This document shows positions 10,169-22,708 of a stretch of DNA of 64,000 nt, in pieces. Each line of letters opens with the position of its first letter. Position 1 is the first letter of the stretch. The position numbers and the translations under genes were made by a program. The notes below the pieces were generated by a model. That model had not been told where the DNA came from, did no database searches, and saw only the letters and a list, made by a program, of their open reading frames with translations. This DNA is from Theobroma cacao (Eukaryota > Streptophyta > Magnoliopsida > Malvales > Malvaceae), in NCBI RefSeq assembly GCF_000208745.1, contig NC_030856.1, forward strand, positions 8,425,781-8,489,780. Reading direction: 5' to 3'.

Positions 10169-13100
10169 ATGGCCGTCGATTCGGCTGACAGGAAAGAAGT
10201 CATCTTGAAGATTAATGACAGGGGCAATGAGAGTAATATTCCTGCTGCTGCCGCTGCAGCCACCGCCACCGGTGGAGGTAAGATTTGGAGAGAATCAAGC
10301 TATGATTTTTGGAAAGACAGTGAGAAAATCAGCAGCAACTGGAAAAAGGAGAATGCCAACATGAATGGTACTGGAAGTAGTGCTAATAATAGTAGTAGAG
10401 AGAGTGAAGGTTTTGATTTCATGCGAAGCAAACAAGCAGCCATAGAAGATCCACCGTCTAAGCTGATTGGTCAGTTTTTACATAAACAAAAAGCTTCAGG
10501 TGAGATTTCATTGGACATGGATTTAGAAATGGATGAACTTCAACAAGAGCCTCCTCATCATGGCACCTTATTGCCTACTGTCGCTGAATCACCTTCACCT
10601 TCAGCAGCCGCTGTTCCCAGGGTGTCCTTTGAAAACAACGCTGTAAGAAGAAGACAGAGTAAAGGGTCAGCATCTCCAGGGAAAGAAGAGAGTAGAGACT
10701 CTAAGGAGGGTGATGGGGTTGTAAAGTGTAGTTCAAACTCTTCTTTTAAAAGAAGTGAAGGTGGTTCATTTCAAAGGAAGTCAAGTTTGTTGGCAACAAA
10801 GACAAAGTCCAGGTTGATGGACCCTCCTACACCGGAAAAGGGGGAGCCAAGGTCGGCGAAAGCCACAGTGGGCAAGTCAGGACAGATAATGAGATCTGGG
10901 TTTCTTGGCAAAAGTATGGAGGAAGAAGAGGATGATCCATTGCTTGAAGAGGATTTGCCTGATGAGTATAAGAAAGATAAGTTAAGTGTCTTGGTTTTGC
11001 TTGAATGGTTAAGTTTGATTTTGATTGTTGCTGCTTTCGTTTGTAGTCTTACAATTCCTTATTTAAGAGCGAAACGTTTGTGGAGTCTTATGTTGTGGAA
11101 ATGGGAAGTTTTGGTTTTGGTTTTAATATGTGGTAGATTGGTTTCAGGGTGGATTATAAGGATAATTGTGTTTTTTATAGAGAGGAATTTCCTTTTGAGG
11201 AAAAGGGTATTGTATTTTGTTTATGGAGTGAGGAAAGCAGTTCAGAATTGTTTGTGGCTGGGGTTGGTTTTGATTGCTTGGCATTACTTATTTGATAAGA
11301 AGGTTCAGAGGGAGACTAAGAGTGAATTCCTGAGGTATGTGACCAAAGTTTTGGTTTGTCTTGTGGTGGGTGTGATGTTGTGGCTAGTGAAGACCCTTTT
11401 GGTAAAGGTGCTGGCATCTTCTTTTCATGTGAGTACTTATTTTGATAGAATCCAGGACTCATTGTTCAATCAATATGTAGTTGAGACTCTTTCTGGTCCA
11501 CCGTTGATTGAAATTCAAAGGGCAGAGGAGGAAGAGGAGAGAATTGCAAATGAAGTTAAGAACCTACAGAAAGCTGGTGCTACAATCCCTCCTGGGCTCA
11601 AGACGTCCACCCTTTCATCACCTCACAGTGGGAAGGTGATAGGGAGTGGACAGATCCAGAAAAGTCCCCGAGGAAAAAGCCCTATGCTTTCACGTATGCT
11701 TTCTTCTGAGAAGGGAGAGAAGGATAAGAAAGGTATAACAATTGACCATTTGCACAAATTGAATCATAAAAATGTCTCTGCTTGGAATATGAAAAGGTTG
11801 ATGAATATTATCCGCCATGGAGCTCTTTCCACTCTAGATGAGCAGATACAAGATTCAACTCATGAAGATGAGTCTGCAACACAAATTAGAAGTGAATATG
11901 AGGCAAAAGTTGCAGCAAGGAAAATCTTCCAGAATGTTGCTAAGCCGGGATCCAAGTAAGTCCATCAGTCCCATCTACCATGCAATATATTGTGTGTGTA
12001 GCTCTGCCTTAAATACTTCCATTCAATTTTAAATTTCAATTCACTTCATTACTTATTGATTGTTTCTTGCTTGAAGTTTTTGTTACAATTGCATTACTTT
12101 AGTTACATTGGTGTTTAGACGATATAAGGGGAGAACTTTGCTGTTAAACAAGGCTGCTAGTTCAGGCAGGAACTTTCAAGGGAAATCCATTATTTTTGTG
12201 GTTTTCAAAAGTCAAGTGAAGCATGAAAGCTTTTGTTCCCATCCCCAAACATATTACATCCCCCGACCCCCAACAACAGAAAAGGAAGTGTTAAAATAAA
12301 GAAAGGACATCATTAAGAATGTATGCTTCCAAATCATTTTGATGACGTCAGCACTTCTTCATACAGTGGAAATCAACTTCCATTTTCGTCAAAGCCTCTT
12401 TGCATCTCCATGTTCCTCCATTTTATGTCACCCTATGTGACCAATATGAGGCAAAAACATATGATTCCCAGCTGAACAATGTTGAAAATGGAGCAAGAAG
12501 GATCATAAACCCAAGGCATGACCAAGGGAATCATGGTGAACAAGAAGTACAGTGTCAATATAGATATATATTGTTGTGTTTTGTTTGATTTGGTTAACCT
12601 TCGTGTCTTTCCCTTGGGTTACAATCCTAAAGTTGCATTGCTTCTGTTGGATCGGGTGGGGTGTGGCATGTATAACAATTGTGTTTTCTCTTGTTTGTTA
12701 ATTATTGTTTCTCTGTTGATGGATTCATTTTAATAAGAATGGAAGACAAAAATACCAGTCCAGAATTACAATATGACTGATGAGTTGCAGGTTTGGTGGT
12801 GATATAATATTAAGTGTCTGGCTTGAGTTCTTATAAAACTTATACCAAGGAGGTTTTTTCATTGTCTTATTGCTTTTAATTGTCTTCTCAGGTACATCTA
12901 CTTGGAGGACATTGAACGTTTTCTGCAAGAAGATGAGGCTTTCAAGACTATGAGTCTGTTTGAAGGAGCATCTGAAAGCAGGAGAATTAGCAAGAAGGCC
13001 CTCAAGAATTGGGTGGTAAGAATTGGGACGCAATGCTTTGCTGTGTGATTTACTTCTAGCATATTCTCTTTTGCATATATGTAATCTGTTGAAGACATAT

Positions 13101-15012
13101 GCACAATGTTATATTTTAAACAACACATAAAACTTAGTTCTTAACCATCCCTACTGGATGCATCTCAAATTGAAGTTTAAGTGCTCTTTAAATACCTAAT
13201 CAAATGTTAGATTGTGGTCACATATTTATCCCTGTATGTTCCAATGGGTAACAATTAAAGTGTTAGAAAACTTAGTATGGTAAAGGTAACAAGATAATAT
13301 GATGTGCACAAAACTAAATTAATTGATATCTTTATTGAGTTTTTAATCGGAAGAATGTTTGTATCATATTCTGTTTAGAATGTAGTGCAATCTCAATAGA
13401 TCTTTCCTACTGATTCTTTTTGAGATATTAGAACTTACCGTGCTGGCTTTATTGCATTAAAATCTGAGAAAAAGAAAACCTTCTGTTTTTAAAGCATTTG
13501 TTATTTGTTTCGGACTACAGGCTACAGCAAAGCCCCATCCCCCCTTTTTCTTTATCCTGCATGAACCCAATTACTAAAACAGAAGTTGCATGTACAAGTT
13601 TAAGATTTTCTTTGTATGCATGCAATAATGTGATGCATTTCAATCTCTTAGGTGAATGCTTTTAGAGAACGAAGGGCACTTGCCTTGACACTGAATGATA
13701 CCAAAACAGCTGTGAACAGACTTCATCGGATGGTGAACGTTCTGGTCGGCATCATCATGGTGGTTATTTGGCTCCTCATACTTGGAATTGCCTCCAGCAA
13801 AGTTCTTGTTTTTATTAGCTCTCAACTGCTTCTAGTCGCATTCATATTTGGAAACACCTGCAAGACAGTATTTGAAGCTATTATATTCTTATTTGTTATG
13901 CACCCATTTGATGTGGGTGACAGGTGTGAAATTGATGGAGTTCAGGTACTTATATAAGCATATGAATTTTGTCTTTCCTTTAATCTTTATGATCATGCAA
14001 ATTCTGTTTATTCTCAATTTTTATCAAAATTCTTGGGGACTCAAAAGTCATATTTAATGAATTTCAGATGGTAGTGGAGGAAATGAATATCTTGACTACT
14101 GTTTTCCTAAGATATGACAACCAGAAGATCATAATTCCAAACAGTGTCCTGGCTACTAAGGCCATCAATAACTACTATCGTAGCCCTGATATGGGAGATG
14201 CAGTTGAATTCTGTATCCATGTGAAAACTCCTGCAGAAAAGATTGGTCTGATGAAGCAGAGGATATTGAGGTGAGTAGAAAAAGATTTAACTGTTTTTCC
14301 TTGCTTTGCTTTCATTTACAGGAGTCTTTGTTGTTAATGTTTGGCAATTTGTTGTTGTGTGATCATGGAAATAGCACTTTGGTGATATGATATTTGTGAG
14401 TTACTGCCTCTATTTACTGAAGTTATTTTTTGGACTAGATATTTTGTTAATATTGATATATGTGGTATATTTGAAGTGTCTAAGATATACAATAGAAAGA
14501 TTATTTGGAATACCTTGAAATGAAATGCATTTGAGAATCTTAATTGATAAAGATCTGGCCTCTTTGAGTAAATCGTCTTTCTTTGCTGTAATTTGGTAAG
14601 TTTATTTGATGCGGATGAGCATGAAGGAAATGTATGCTGGCTTTGTTGCATCTATGGAATGTACTGGTAAATCACATACATATGCTGAACATGTCTGATT
14701 CAATAAATCATTTGTTACTGCAGTTACATCGAGCACAAGAGTGATCACTGGTACCCAGCTCCAATGATTATATTTAAGGAACTTGAAGAGTTGAACAGAG
14801 TAAGGATAGCAATATGGCTGACACATAGAATGAATCATCAAGACATGGGAGAGAGGTGGGCAAGAAGAGCTCTCCTGGTTGAAGAGATGGTTAAGATTTT
14901 TAACGACTTGGATATTAAGTACCGCTTATATCCCATTGACATCAATGTCTGTAGCATGCCTCCCGTGGCATCTGACCGCCTTCCTCCTAAATGGACTGGA
15001 CCTGCCAGCTGA
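10169..15012 (+). CDS. MSL6: Mechanosensitive ion channel protein, MSL6-like (MscS family)
   Basis: Five exons join in frame: 10169-11955, 12892-13015, 13652-13945, 14068-14270 and 14724-15012, giving 898 residues. The long N-terminal cytosolic domain (about 1-270) is Ser-, Lys- and Glu-rich with an Ala run. Hydrophobic segments lie near 273-295, 311-333, 347-375, 390-415, 665-686 and 688-710, six as in plasma-membrane MSL4-10 proteins. Exon 3 carries the pore-lining helix and the MscS signature ending HPFDVGDRCEIDG (721-733). Exons 4-5 encode the beta domain (IIIPNSVLATKAINNYYRSP) and C-terminus. The family opens under membrane tension and passes ions. The ATG lies in the usual MAVDS context of this clade. 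Its neighbours BBX22 and NADK3 match the Arabidopsis order around MSL6. Intact. Confidence 0.94.
12343..12350. promoter_or_regulatory. Perfect TGACGTCA palindrome in MSL6 intron 1
   Basis: TGACGTCA is the C-box/CRE-type site bound by plant bZIP factors. It lies in the 936-bp first intron, in a less AT-rich stretch. One 8-mer in an intron is weak evidence for function. Confidence 0.3.
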
Positions 15013-17317
15013 ACAAGATAAGAAGCAGACTATACAACCCATCTTTGTACTCGGAAAGACCCATTCGGTGCAGTCTCAAAGTTGGGAGTTGAGTTTACTG
15101 CCTTGTAACATTGTTTCCCTGATGGTTATAGCCTATAGTGAGATAAAATTTTCATTTAGATGATTAGATACTAAACTACTTCTATGATTAGTGTATTTTT
15201 GGTAGCTTGAAGAAGTCAGCAGTGCTTGATGATACTTCCTAATCGTGTTTTCGAGATCTTTGACTTAAATGGCCGGTGTATGTAGATTGAATCCCATTCT
15301 GTCCTGTTTGGGATTGCAGAGGCATATTAATAGTGAAACTTTTACCTGTATCATGATTCCATTTTAATTTTTAATTATAGGAAATGGTCCATTTTCATTC
15401 CTACAGACAAAAGTCAGTTGTTCCTGGCTTTTTCTAGTGTGATGTAAACCTGAAACTCCTGGGCTTTTGGGGTAAGGCTTCATTGCAATATTTATGAATA
15501 GTTATAATTTCAGTTGCCTATCATCCAATGATTATTGAAAAACCATTGCAAATAGAATGATTTCTTTATCATGCTCTGTTACTATCGTCATCATCATGTA
15601 TAATAAAGTGGGGTGCCTTATTACAAATCTCGGAGTCAAGATTAATATCTTGCTAGCGAATCCAATTAATTTCCCAATCATTACATTCTCTGTCACAATC
15701 CTTGGTACATAAGGAATGGAGTACAACATACAGGGGCCATTACCCCCAACTGTTGCCAGCTGCAGTTATATTGAGAACAAGAACAGGAAATTTCTCTAGT
15801 GTGGTAAGAAGGTTAGTTTCAGGAAGAATTCAAATCTCGTTCTTCGGATAAAGAGATATATACACTCATCATTCGAGTAGTAAGTTCTAATCCCCATTTT
15901 TTATACAAACAAAATATGGAAATTTAGAAGAAAAAATACCCATGGACACTTCAGGCTTAAACCAGACTTACTGAGTTTGGGCTTGAAATGGTTTCGGATC
16001 AGTATGTTTCTATTGTTTCATGTCTAGAAGTTCCTTTGTGCATTTGCCAATGAGAACAAGAGCAATCTTTACATCGACCCCCTGGTCCGAAGTCAGATCG
16101 TGCGGACTTTAATTTAAGCAATAAGCCCTCCTATTTTGTGAACGGAATTAAAACAGGAATGCCAGAGAAAGTAAAAGAGATCACATGCAACATGATTTCA
16201 AGCTGTCAGTATCCCAAAAAACCTTCTAGGAACAATGTTTCAAGCCTTGTGGCTCTTCTGATTTCTAACTCTGCTGTGCCCAATCAGTTGCAAAGATACT
16301 TGTCCAGGGGTGGCTTATTAGCTTCCAACTTTGAAGCCACAGCACGCAAATCCTGGTTTAGACTTGGGAGAGAAAAAGAAGTTTCCTCGTGAGGTTTCAC
16401 GAATAATATCTCTAGCAAGACTATTTCTTTATCTTCAAGGCAAAGGGATCGTACAAGATCTGCTTAGCAAGCACGATCACACAACGTCCACCAGCAAGTC
16501 ACATGCAAAAGGAGCAGAGTATTTTGAAGCAAACATCTTGAGAGTGAAAACATAACATCTTAACAATCAAGAACAAAGTCAAAATATCACAGACAAATGC
16601 AATGCATATGTTCCACGATACAAATATGAACAGATACTATCACCATAATGACAATAAGGTGCCATGATTCCCAAATGCACACTGGGCATTCACAATAGAG
16701 AGCACACATCATAGGAAAAATATAAAAGAGAACTGTTTGTTATAGTGCTCAACATGGCCTACTCTAGATCTTCAAACACAACATAGCAATTTTCAGTAGA
16801 CATGGTTGAACACCGTGGTCTTGTGGTAATCATCACTAATTCCAGTTCCAGACAGCAGGCCACCATCGAAGGTTAAACCAGAAACAGTAAAAAGTTCTCA
16901 CTGCTCTTTGCGAAGATCATAAAAAATAATGGAAAATTCAAACACTAGACTTTATTTTCTGGCTGTCTGAATTTTAGAACACAGATACCAATTAAGTTGG
17001 TCAAGGTTATATTGTGAATCATGAAGAAATACAAGCTGTTAACGGAAACAATACTAACTCCTTCAATTAACAAGCTTTTTCTAGTACACCTTTTCTGCTT
17101 CAGTTTTACCTTATCAACCCAAATAGCAACTGCAGAATGAGAAGAATCTACATTGAAAAATGTGGCTTAGCCCAAACCGGAAGCAAGTAGCTCAAGCCAC
17201 AACAGGTACTTGGAAGGACAGAGACCTACATACATAATACAGTAAAAACACACCTGAGAAGGTGGATCTGAAACTGTTGGAAGACTTAACTTGTGCAAAA
17301 AACTTTAGAAGATGATT
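15013..17317. other. Convergent intergenic region between MSL6 and BBX22 3' ends
   Basis: The two genes converge, so this holds their 3' UTRs. Modest open frames on the + strand (16138-16392, 16331-16555) have no recognisable domain. The compositional texture of 15750-17300 is like transcribed noncoding sequence. I see no repeat or RNA gene. Confidence 0.45.
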
Positions 17318-20300
17318 CTAAATTTGTCGCTGGCGTTTTGGAGGGGAGCCATGACACCGAGAATGGAAAGGATTTTTCACAATTGAGCTGCATATGTCAG
17401 GCACAAAAACCACACCATCAGATTGATTGTGAGAATCTTTTGGCCAATATAGCCCTGAGGCTGTAGGTGGCGAAGGCACTTGCGGTACCGCACAAGAGGA
17501 CTCTGGCACCTGACCCAAGCACTCATCATCATCAACCTCTTCCTCAGCAGATCTCAAGATTGATGAGCTGTCAGACTCTCCACGCCTGCTGCTATCAGCC
17601 TGGCAGAATCCAGCAAAAGTAATCCAGAATTCTTAGCTGCATAAGGCAGACCTTTTAAAAGATATACAGTACTAGAACAATAGAACTCACATGACCACAC
17701 TGTATAGCTAAATTTACTGGTATAGCTAACAATTAGTATAACATGATCAAAAAAAGCACTGTTTTTTTCTTTTCAAAGAAGATTTTCATACAACTTAAAT
17801 TTTCTTCTGCTATATGTTCTGCCAAAAACATTTAATCCTCCAATAGCAGTAAGTTTAATGACTTCTGGCTCAATGGTTGCTAAATTTCTTTTCAGTCTAT
17901 GTATATGGGACTGAGTAAGGACAGAGAATAAGAAAAAAGTAGCATGTATATGTTGAGAATGGAAGGCACTCTGCCAAACTCTACAGCCAGAGTATCACCT
18001 CTCTCCCACCATACTTCATACTGCAACTTAATAATACCAAATCCAAACTAGGAAAATTGATAGTACATCAATGATCAAGATGCATAGACTTCTCCATTTT
18101 AAAAGTGTCAAACTAGTAAGAACTAAGAACCAGCACACATCAAGCCTAACAGGTAAAGACAGAACTAGTTAACTTTGCAAAAATAAGTACTGAACAGAAT
18201 AGTTGACTGTGTGACCAATAGATAAAAGCTTAGTTCTTCATTCGATGCCATGTAACAACCAACTTTACCATGGCAAGGTCAGACCACAAATATAAGCTAA
18301 CTCCCAGTGTAGAAGGATGTCTAATGTGGGATTACTTAATTACCACCCCAGTAAAAAGAACTTTGTATATCTTCAGAAAAACACAAATTATCGTTAGAAA
18401 GATGGTAGAATGTTAAGAAGATGGGTGGCATCCACACCAAATGGGAACTACATTATACAAAGTACAAAAACCACAACTATAAGCATACCTTAGATGACAC
18501 ATTATCCATGTAACCATAGCTTTGATTAAAGTCAGTTAGCCCAAATAAATCATCCATTTGCCATGATTGAATGCTTCCAGCTGCAGAACCCCCAGCATAC
18601 AACACTTGAGTCGGCACACTGTTCCCAACTCCAGCATTTGCCAGTAGAACCTCATTCTGTCCACCAGTCAATGCCATTGGAGTCCCCCTTCTAGATGTAG
18701 AATTAGATTTAGCTTCTGAGGTCTTTTCATTAGAGGGTGATTGGACATTGGAAGAAGATGCACCAGGGTCTGTTGTTTCAGGACCAACTTTTACTCCAGT
18801 CAGCAGAAATCTCTGATGACCAGACACATACGTATTTGCTGTATGTATAGCAAGATCACATTTTCGGCAGAGTAAAGCTCGATCTTGTAAACAAAAGAAA
18901 AATCCAGATGTTTCCTGTCAAAAAAGGTTAATTTGTCAACATTAATTGATCATAATAGGGAGGGCTTATTCCAAAACAACAAAACCAAGAGATGACAACT
19001 AAGCCATAAAATCAAGTTGTTTGAAACTCAACCCTCCAAAAATTCAACTCCAGAAACACCATATTTCCCCATCCTCCTACATCTTGGTTAAAAAGATACT
19101 AAATTTCAATGAACAACCATCAGCAATTGAATTGCATTAAAATGCACCAAGTTTTGCATAAGACATCATTTAATTCTCTTTCCTACATATCATGTTAAAG
19201 GCTGCTTCTTCTGAATCATTAAGTAACTCCTGAAAATGAAGCGCAGTTGCTTGGCAACTCCTCTTTCTTTTCCCTAATGAGCTTCCTCAGCTACAAAAGG
19301 GCATGCTGTCTAAGGTCGCTCTCAAATAGTCAGGAAGCACCATTACACAACATAAGAAAACGAAGTGTAGCAGCACAAGTTCTAATAGATAGAAAGCAAA
19401 AACGGCCAAAAGCATTGCTAGGCCATATAGATGCAAAGGAACATCACAAATTTGAGACAAAATGACCAGTGAAGAGCTATTTGTTTTGATTAAACAGCCG
19501 GCTACCACAATAATTGTCGTACACGACAAGGTTAGAGTTTCAGGGCAATAATGTCCAATGAAGCAACAGACAGATCACAAGGAAAATGGACTTCAGCAAT
19601 AGCTGTGCTCATTTTTAGCACCATAATAAAAATATAACCTAAGATTGCAAGCCTCACCAGGTATCATTTGGTTGTTGCTTTCGGTAGTTGCGTTTGCTTC
19701 CCTAGAAGCAAAAAGCAATTTACATATCTGAAGAATTAAAAATTAAATACATAATTTTACTTTTACATAAACTAAATGTTACATTTTAATCATTGGCTTA
19801 TTTTTAATCAACTATAAATTTGCTTTTTACTATTCGCTTAGGATTCTTTAGCAACTTTCAAAGGGAGTATAAAGCAATTAAAAATAGTCCAAAAAATAGC
19901 AATTAAAAACAAAAAGCAGTAAGTAATAAAAGCAACAACCAAAACAGAACCTAATTCATTTCCCAAAAAATCAAAACTTTGCAATCATTTCTTAATTTGA
20001 TCAAAGTGAAGATCTTCAAATATAAAACACAAAATGTTTTTCCCCAATTCAGTTTCTCATTTCTCTTACAGAAACTCTTTGTTTTCCCCTAATTTTCCTT
20101 ATTCACTAAGCCAATTCCACTTAAAATTTGAAAATAAATCCAAATTTCACCTTACCTTGTACCTAAAAACTTTGACCTTTAAACAATATAAATTCCAAAA
20201 ATAAACATAAAAGAAGATTCTTTAAATTTTCTTTTCTTGATTAGAAAGTACCTGACAAATGTCACATTTAGGCATGTGAGAAGACGAAGAAGAGAGCGGG

Positions 20301-20434
20301 ACTCGCTGGTGCTTGCTGGCCAACTTGTTAGCCGCGTGGACTTTCTCGTCGCACGCCCAACACAGCGCCGCCTCGTCCGCACAGCATAGCACCTTCGCCT
20401 CCGCCGCCTCGCACACGTTGCACTGTATCTTCAT
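17318..20434 (-). CDS. BBX22: B-box zinc finger transcription factor, BBX20/21/22 clade (BBX22-like)
   Basis: Three exons on the minus strand, 20434-20252, 18914-18489 and 17599-17318, join in frame to 296 residues. B-box 1 starts at Cys5 (CNVCEAAEA...CWACDEKVH). B-box 2 spans the first exon junction, CDIC at 57-60 to [12 protein letters not shown] in exon 2. There is no CCT domain, so this is the double-B-box class. [12 protein letters not shown] follows box 2 as in LZF1/BBX22. The C-terminal part ends SPPKRQRQI. Proteins of this clade act in the nucleus with HY5 in light signalling. Length matches Arabidopsis BBX22 (about 300). A CT/GA microsatellite lies directly upstream of the ATG in the 5' leader (20435-20448). 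Introns are 1337 and 889 bp. Confidence 0.93.
19659..19952. mobile_element. Short MITE in BBX22 intron 1
   Basis: The left end AGGTATCATTTGGTTGTTGC is mirrored by the right end, whose reverse complement is AGGTTCTGTTTTGGTTGTTG. The arms of about 25 bp enclose about 245 bp of AT-rich sequence. The GTTTGGTTG-type ends are common in plant Tourist/hAT-like MITEs. I cannot fix the target duplication. Confidence 0.6.
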
Positions 20435-20692
20435 CTCTCTCTCTCTCTTAACAAAATTACAATTTTCACAAATTTTCAGATTTTTTTTCCTCCTTTTAAG
20501 AGAGAAGGGATTATTTCTGGTTTAAGTGAGGAGGGAGAAAAGAGAAGCCAATGAAGGGATTCTCCCCTTTTTCTTTTTCTTTTTCCCTTTTTTTTTAATA
20601 ATTTCTGAGTTTTAATATTTGGTTTGGTTGCGTTTTATAAGGGGCGGGGAGCTTGGGAGGATATTTTTTGAGGCTATGATTGGAGAAAGGTA

Positions 20693-20698
20693 CACGTG
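20693..20698 (-). promoter_or_regulatory. G-box (CACGTG) in the BBX22 promoter
   Basis: TACACGTGGA contains a perfect G-box about 260 bp upstream of the BBX22 ATG. HY5 binds G-boxes and is known to act on the Arabidopsis BBX22 promoter, so the site fits the gene. Function is inferred. Confidence 0.55.
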
Positions 20699-20759
20699 GA
20701 AGATTTGGGACTATGTCCTTGACTCGGGAGACCAGACCGCCTCTCTGGCTCTGTCGGGT

Positions 20760-22708
20760 TCCGACCAGTAAAAATAAAGTTTCTAGACCCCTTTTTTTTT
20801 TGCTACCTCTTTTTATCCAAATTGAATTTTTATAGAAAAAAATGTTTTAAAGAATTACACCTAAATGTACCAAAAAAAGGTCAACATCAATATTTAAAAT
20901 AAAAATATGTAGAAAAAATATTTTAAGGAGTTTTTTTTCTTTCATGAATTAAAAAAATTGCAAACTTTTATTTTGTGGAAATCAAAAGTAATTTTTTAAA
21001 ATTTTAAAAATTTTACTATTTTATGATTAATTAAAAGGTAAACCAAATTTTGACTTATTGGCTTTCTTATTTCATGGTTATTAGTAGTAATATAAAGAGC
21101 TATTTTGTGAAAAAAAATATAGAAAGTCAATTCTCGTTAACCATAAAAAGGTTGTTAACCCTTTCTTCTTCTTATGTAGAGTGATGATAAAAAAGTCTAA
21201 TTAAACATATTATAACAATAATTTATATAAACAAATTATTGAACCTTCTATATTATTTTAAGTATATATATTTTAACAAACTATAATTTTACCTTACAAA
21301 AATTTTAAAGAAATTAGCTTATAATTTAATAGTAAAACCAAGAAAAAAAAGTAAAACTACCAAAAAATTATCTGTGTTAAGTATAATAAATAAATACTAC
21401 GAATGAAATTATCATTTATCATACATCTGTTTACTTATTTTAAAGTTTTATTAAATATTTTTAATATTATTCGGGATAAATATCATTGAATTGCGGCTGA
21501 TGATTGCACGAGCTCTCTGAGTTGCCTGCGGTTTCTCTGATGGCGTTTGGAGAAATCCGTGATTCACGAACCGTGGTGGTGACAATGAAGCGTGGGCCCA
21601 AGGAAAATTCCATAAATTCCCCGGCATCTCCAATAAATAGAAACCTCTCTTGCTTTATTTCAAAATTGGATGACAATTTTAGTCAATGCCAACGTTGAAA
21701 TTTGTTTCATTCGGTGTTCATTGTTCAACATTATGTTCCTCAACAACCTTAATCTTGTTTCTCTCCCCTAAAATTGAGGAAAAATGTTTCAATTATGGTT
21801 TATCAATGTCGCAATATAATTGGTTGTTGAAATTTGAGTAGGTAAGATTTTTATGTTTTTTTTGTAACAAAGTGTGGATAAGATTATTTTAAGTCGGATT
21901 ATTTGATAATTGGAAATTATGTCTGTCTTTACGTTGAAAAATCACGAGTCACACCATTGAATTTAAACCAATATCAAAACAACACATCAAATCACAATCA
22001 AGACTTATTTTATGAAACTAAGATCTTAGTAACGTAATATGATAATTTACATTAAATTGATACATATTCACATATTAATTATAACAACTCGATATCAAAC
22101 ACCACTAGCATAGAAATTTTTTTTATCTAAATCACACGTATTCAAAAAGCTTAAATTCAAGTGATTAGATATCTGATGTGAGATAAGACATCATAGTCAT
22201 ATATTTAAACATTTAACTTATTAATGATTTGTTTATATAATCATTATTCAAAGAATCAAACTTGAATTTCCTTCTTCTCGAATAAAAAAAATTCATGATT
22301 TACAAAATGCATCATTTGGTATAGCATTGTAGTAATTTTGAAGTAAAAAAAAATCTGAAATCAAATGATTTATACCTCACATTCCCAAAGGGTTGTTAAC
22401 TTAGAAAGATGAGTGGTTTGTATTTTGTAGCCCACGACTTCATATATTTCAAAATAGATTAATCACTACAAATATCACTCAAAAGTTATTTATTTTCAAA
22501 TGTATTACTAGTAAAAATCTAATTTGACTTTCGTTTTTACATGAAAATTTATACATACTTAATATCCAATTTAACCTCTTTTTGGGTACAACATTATTCA
22601 ATTAAACTTAAGCAAATTTTGAAAAATTTAATTTAATACCCGATATTTCCTTAACAATTATTATTCTTCTTTAAAAAGGTTTGAAACTTAAGGTCTCAAC
22701 TCTTTTAA
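20760..22708. other. AT-rich intergenic region with a small GC-richer island
   Basis: Nothing coding is recognised. 21476-21700 is GC-richer, contains GTGGGCCCAAGG (21593-21604; GGGCCC is the core of TCP-type site II elements), and has open frames on both strands that match no family I know. The rest is AT-rich. Confidence 0.4.

Noticed and set aside
12108..12733. Open frames within MSL6 intron 1
   Set aside because: They interrupt a well-defined MSL6 coding sequence between a GTAAGT donor and a CTCAG acceptor and show no homology.
16138..16555. Overlapping + strand open frames between MSL6 and BBX22
   Set aside because: Both are short and unrelated to any family I know, and lie in probable 3' UTR or antisense sequence.
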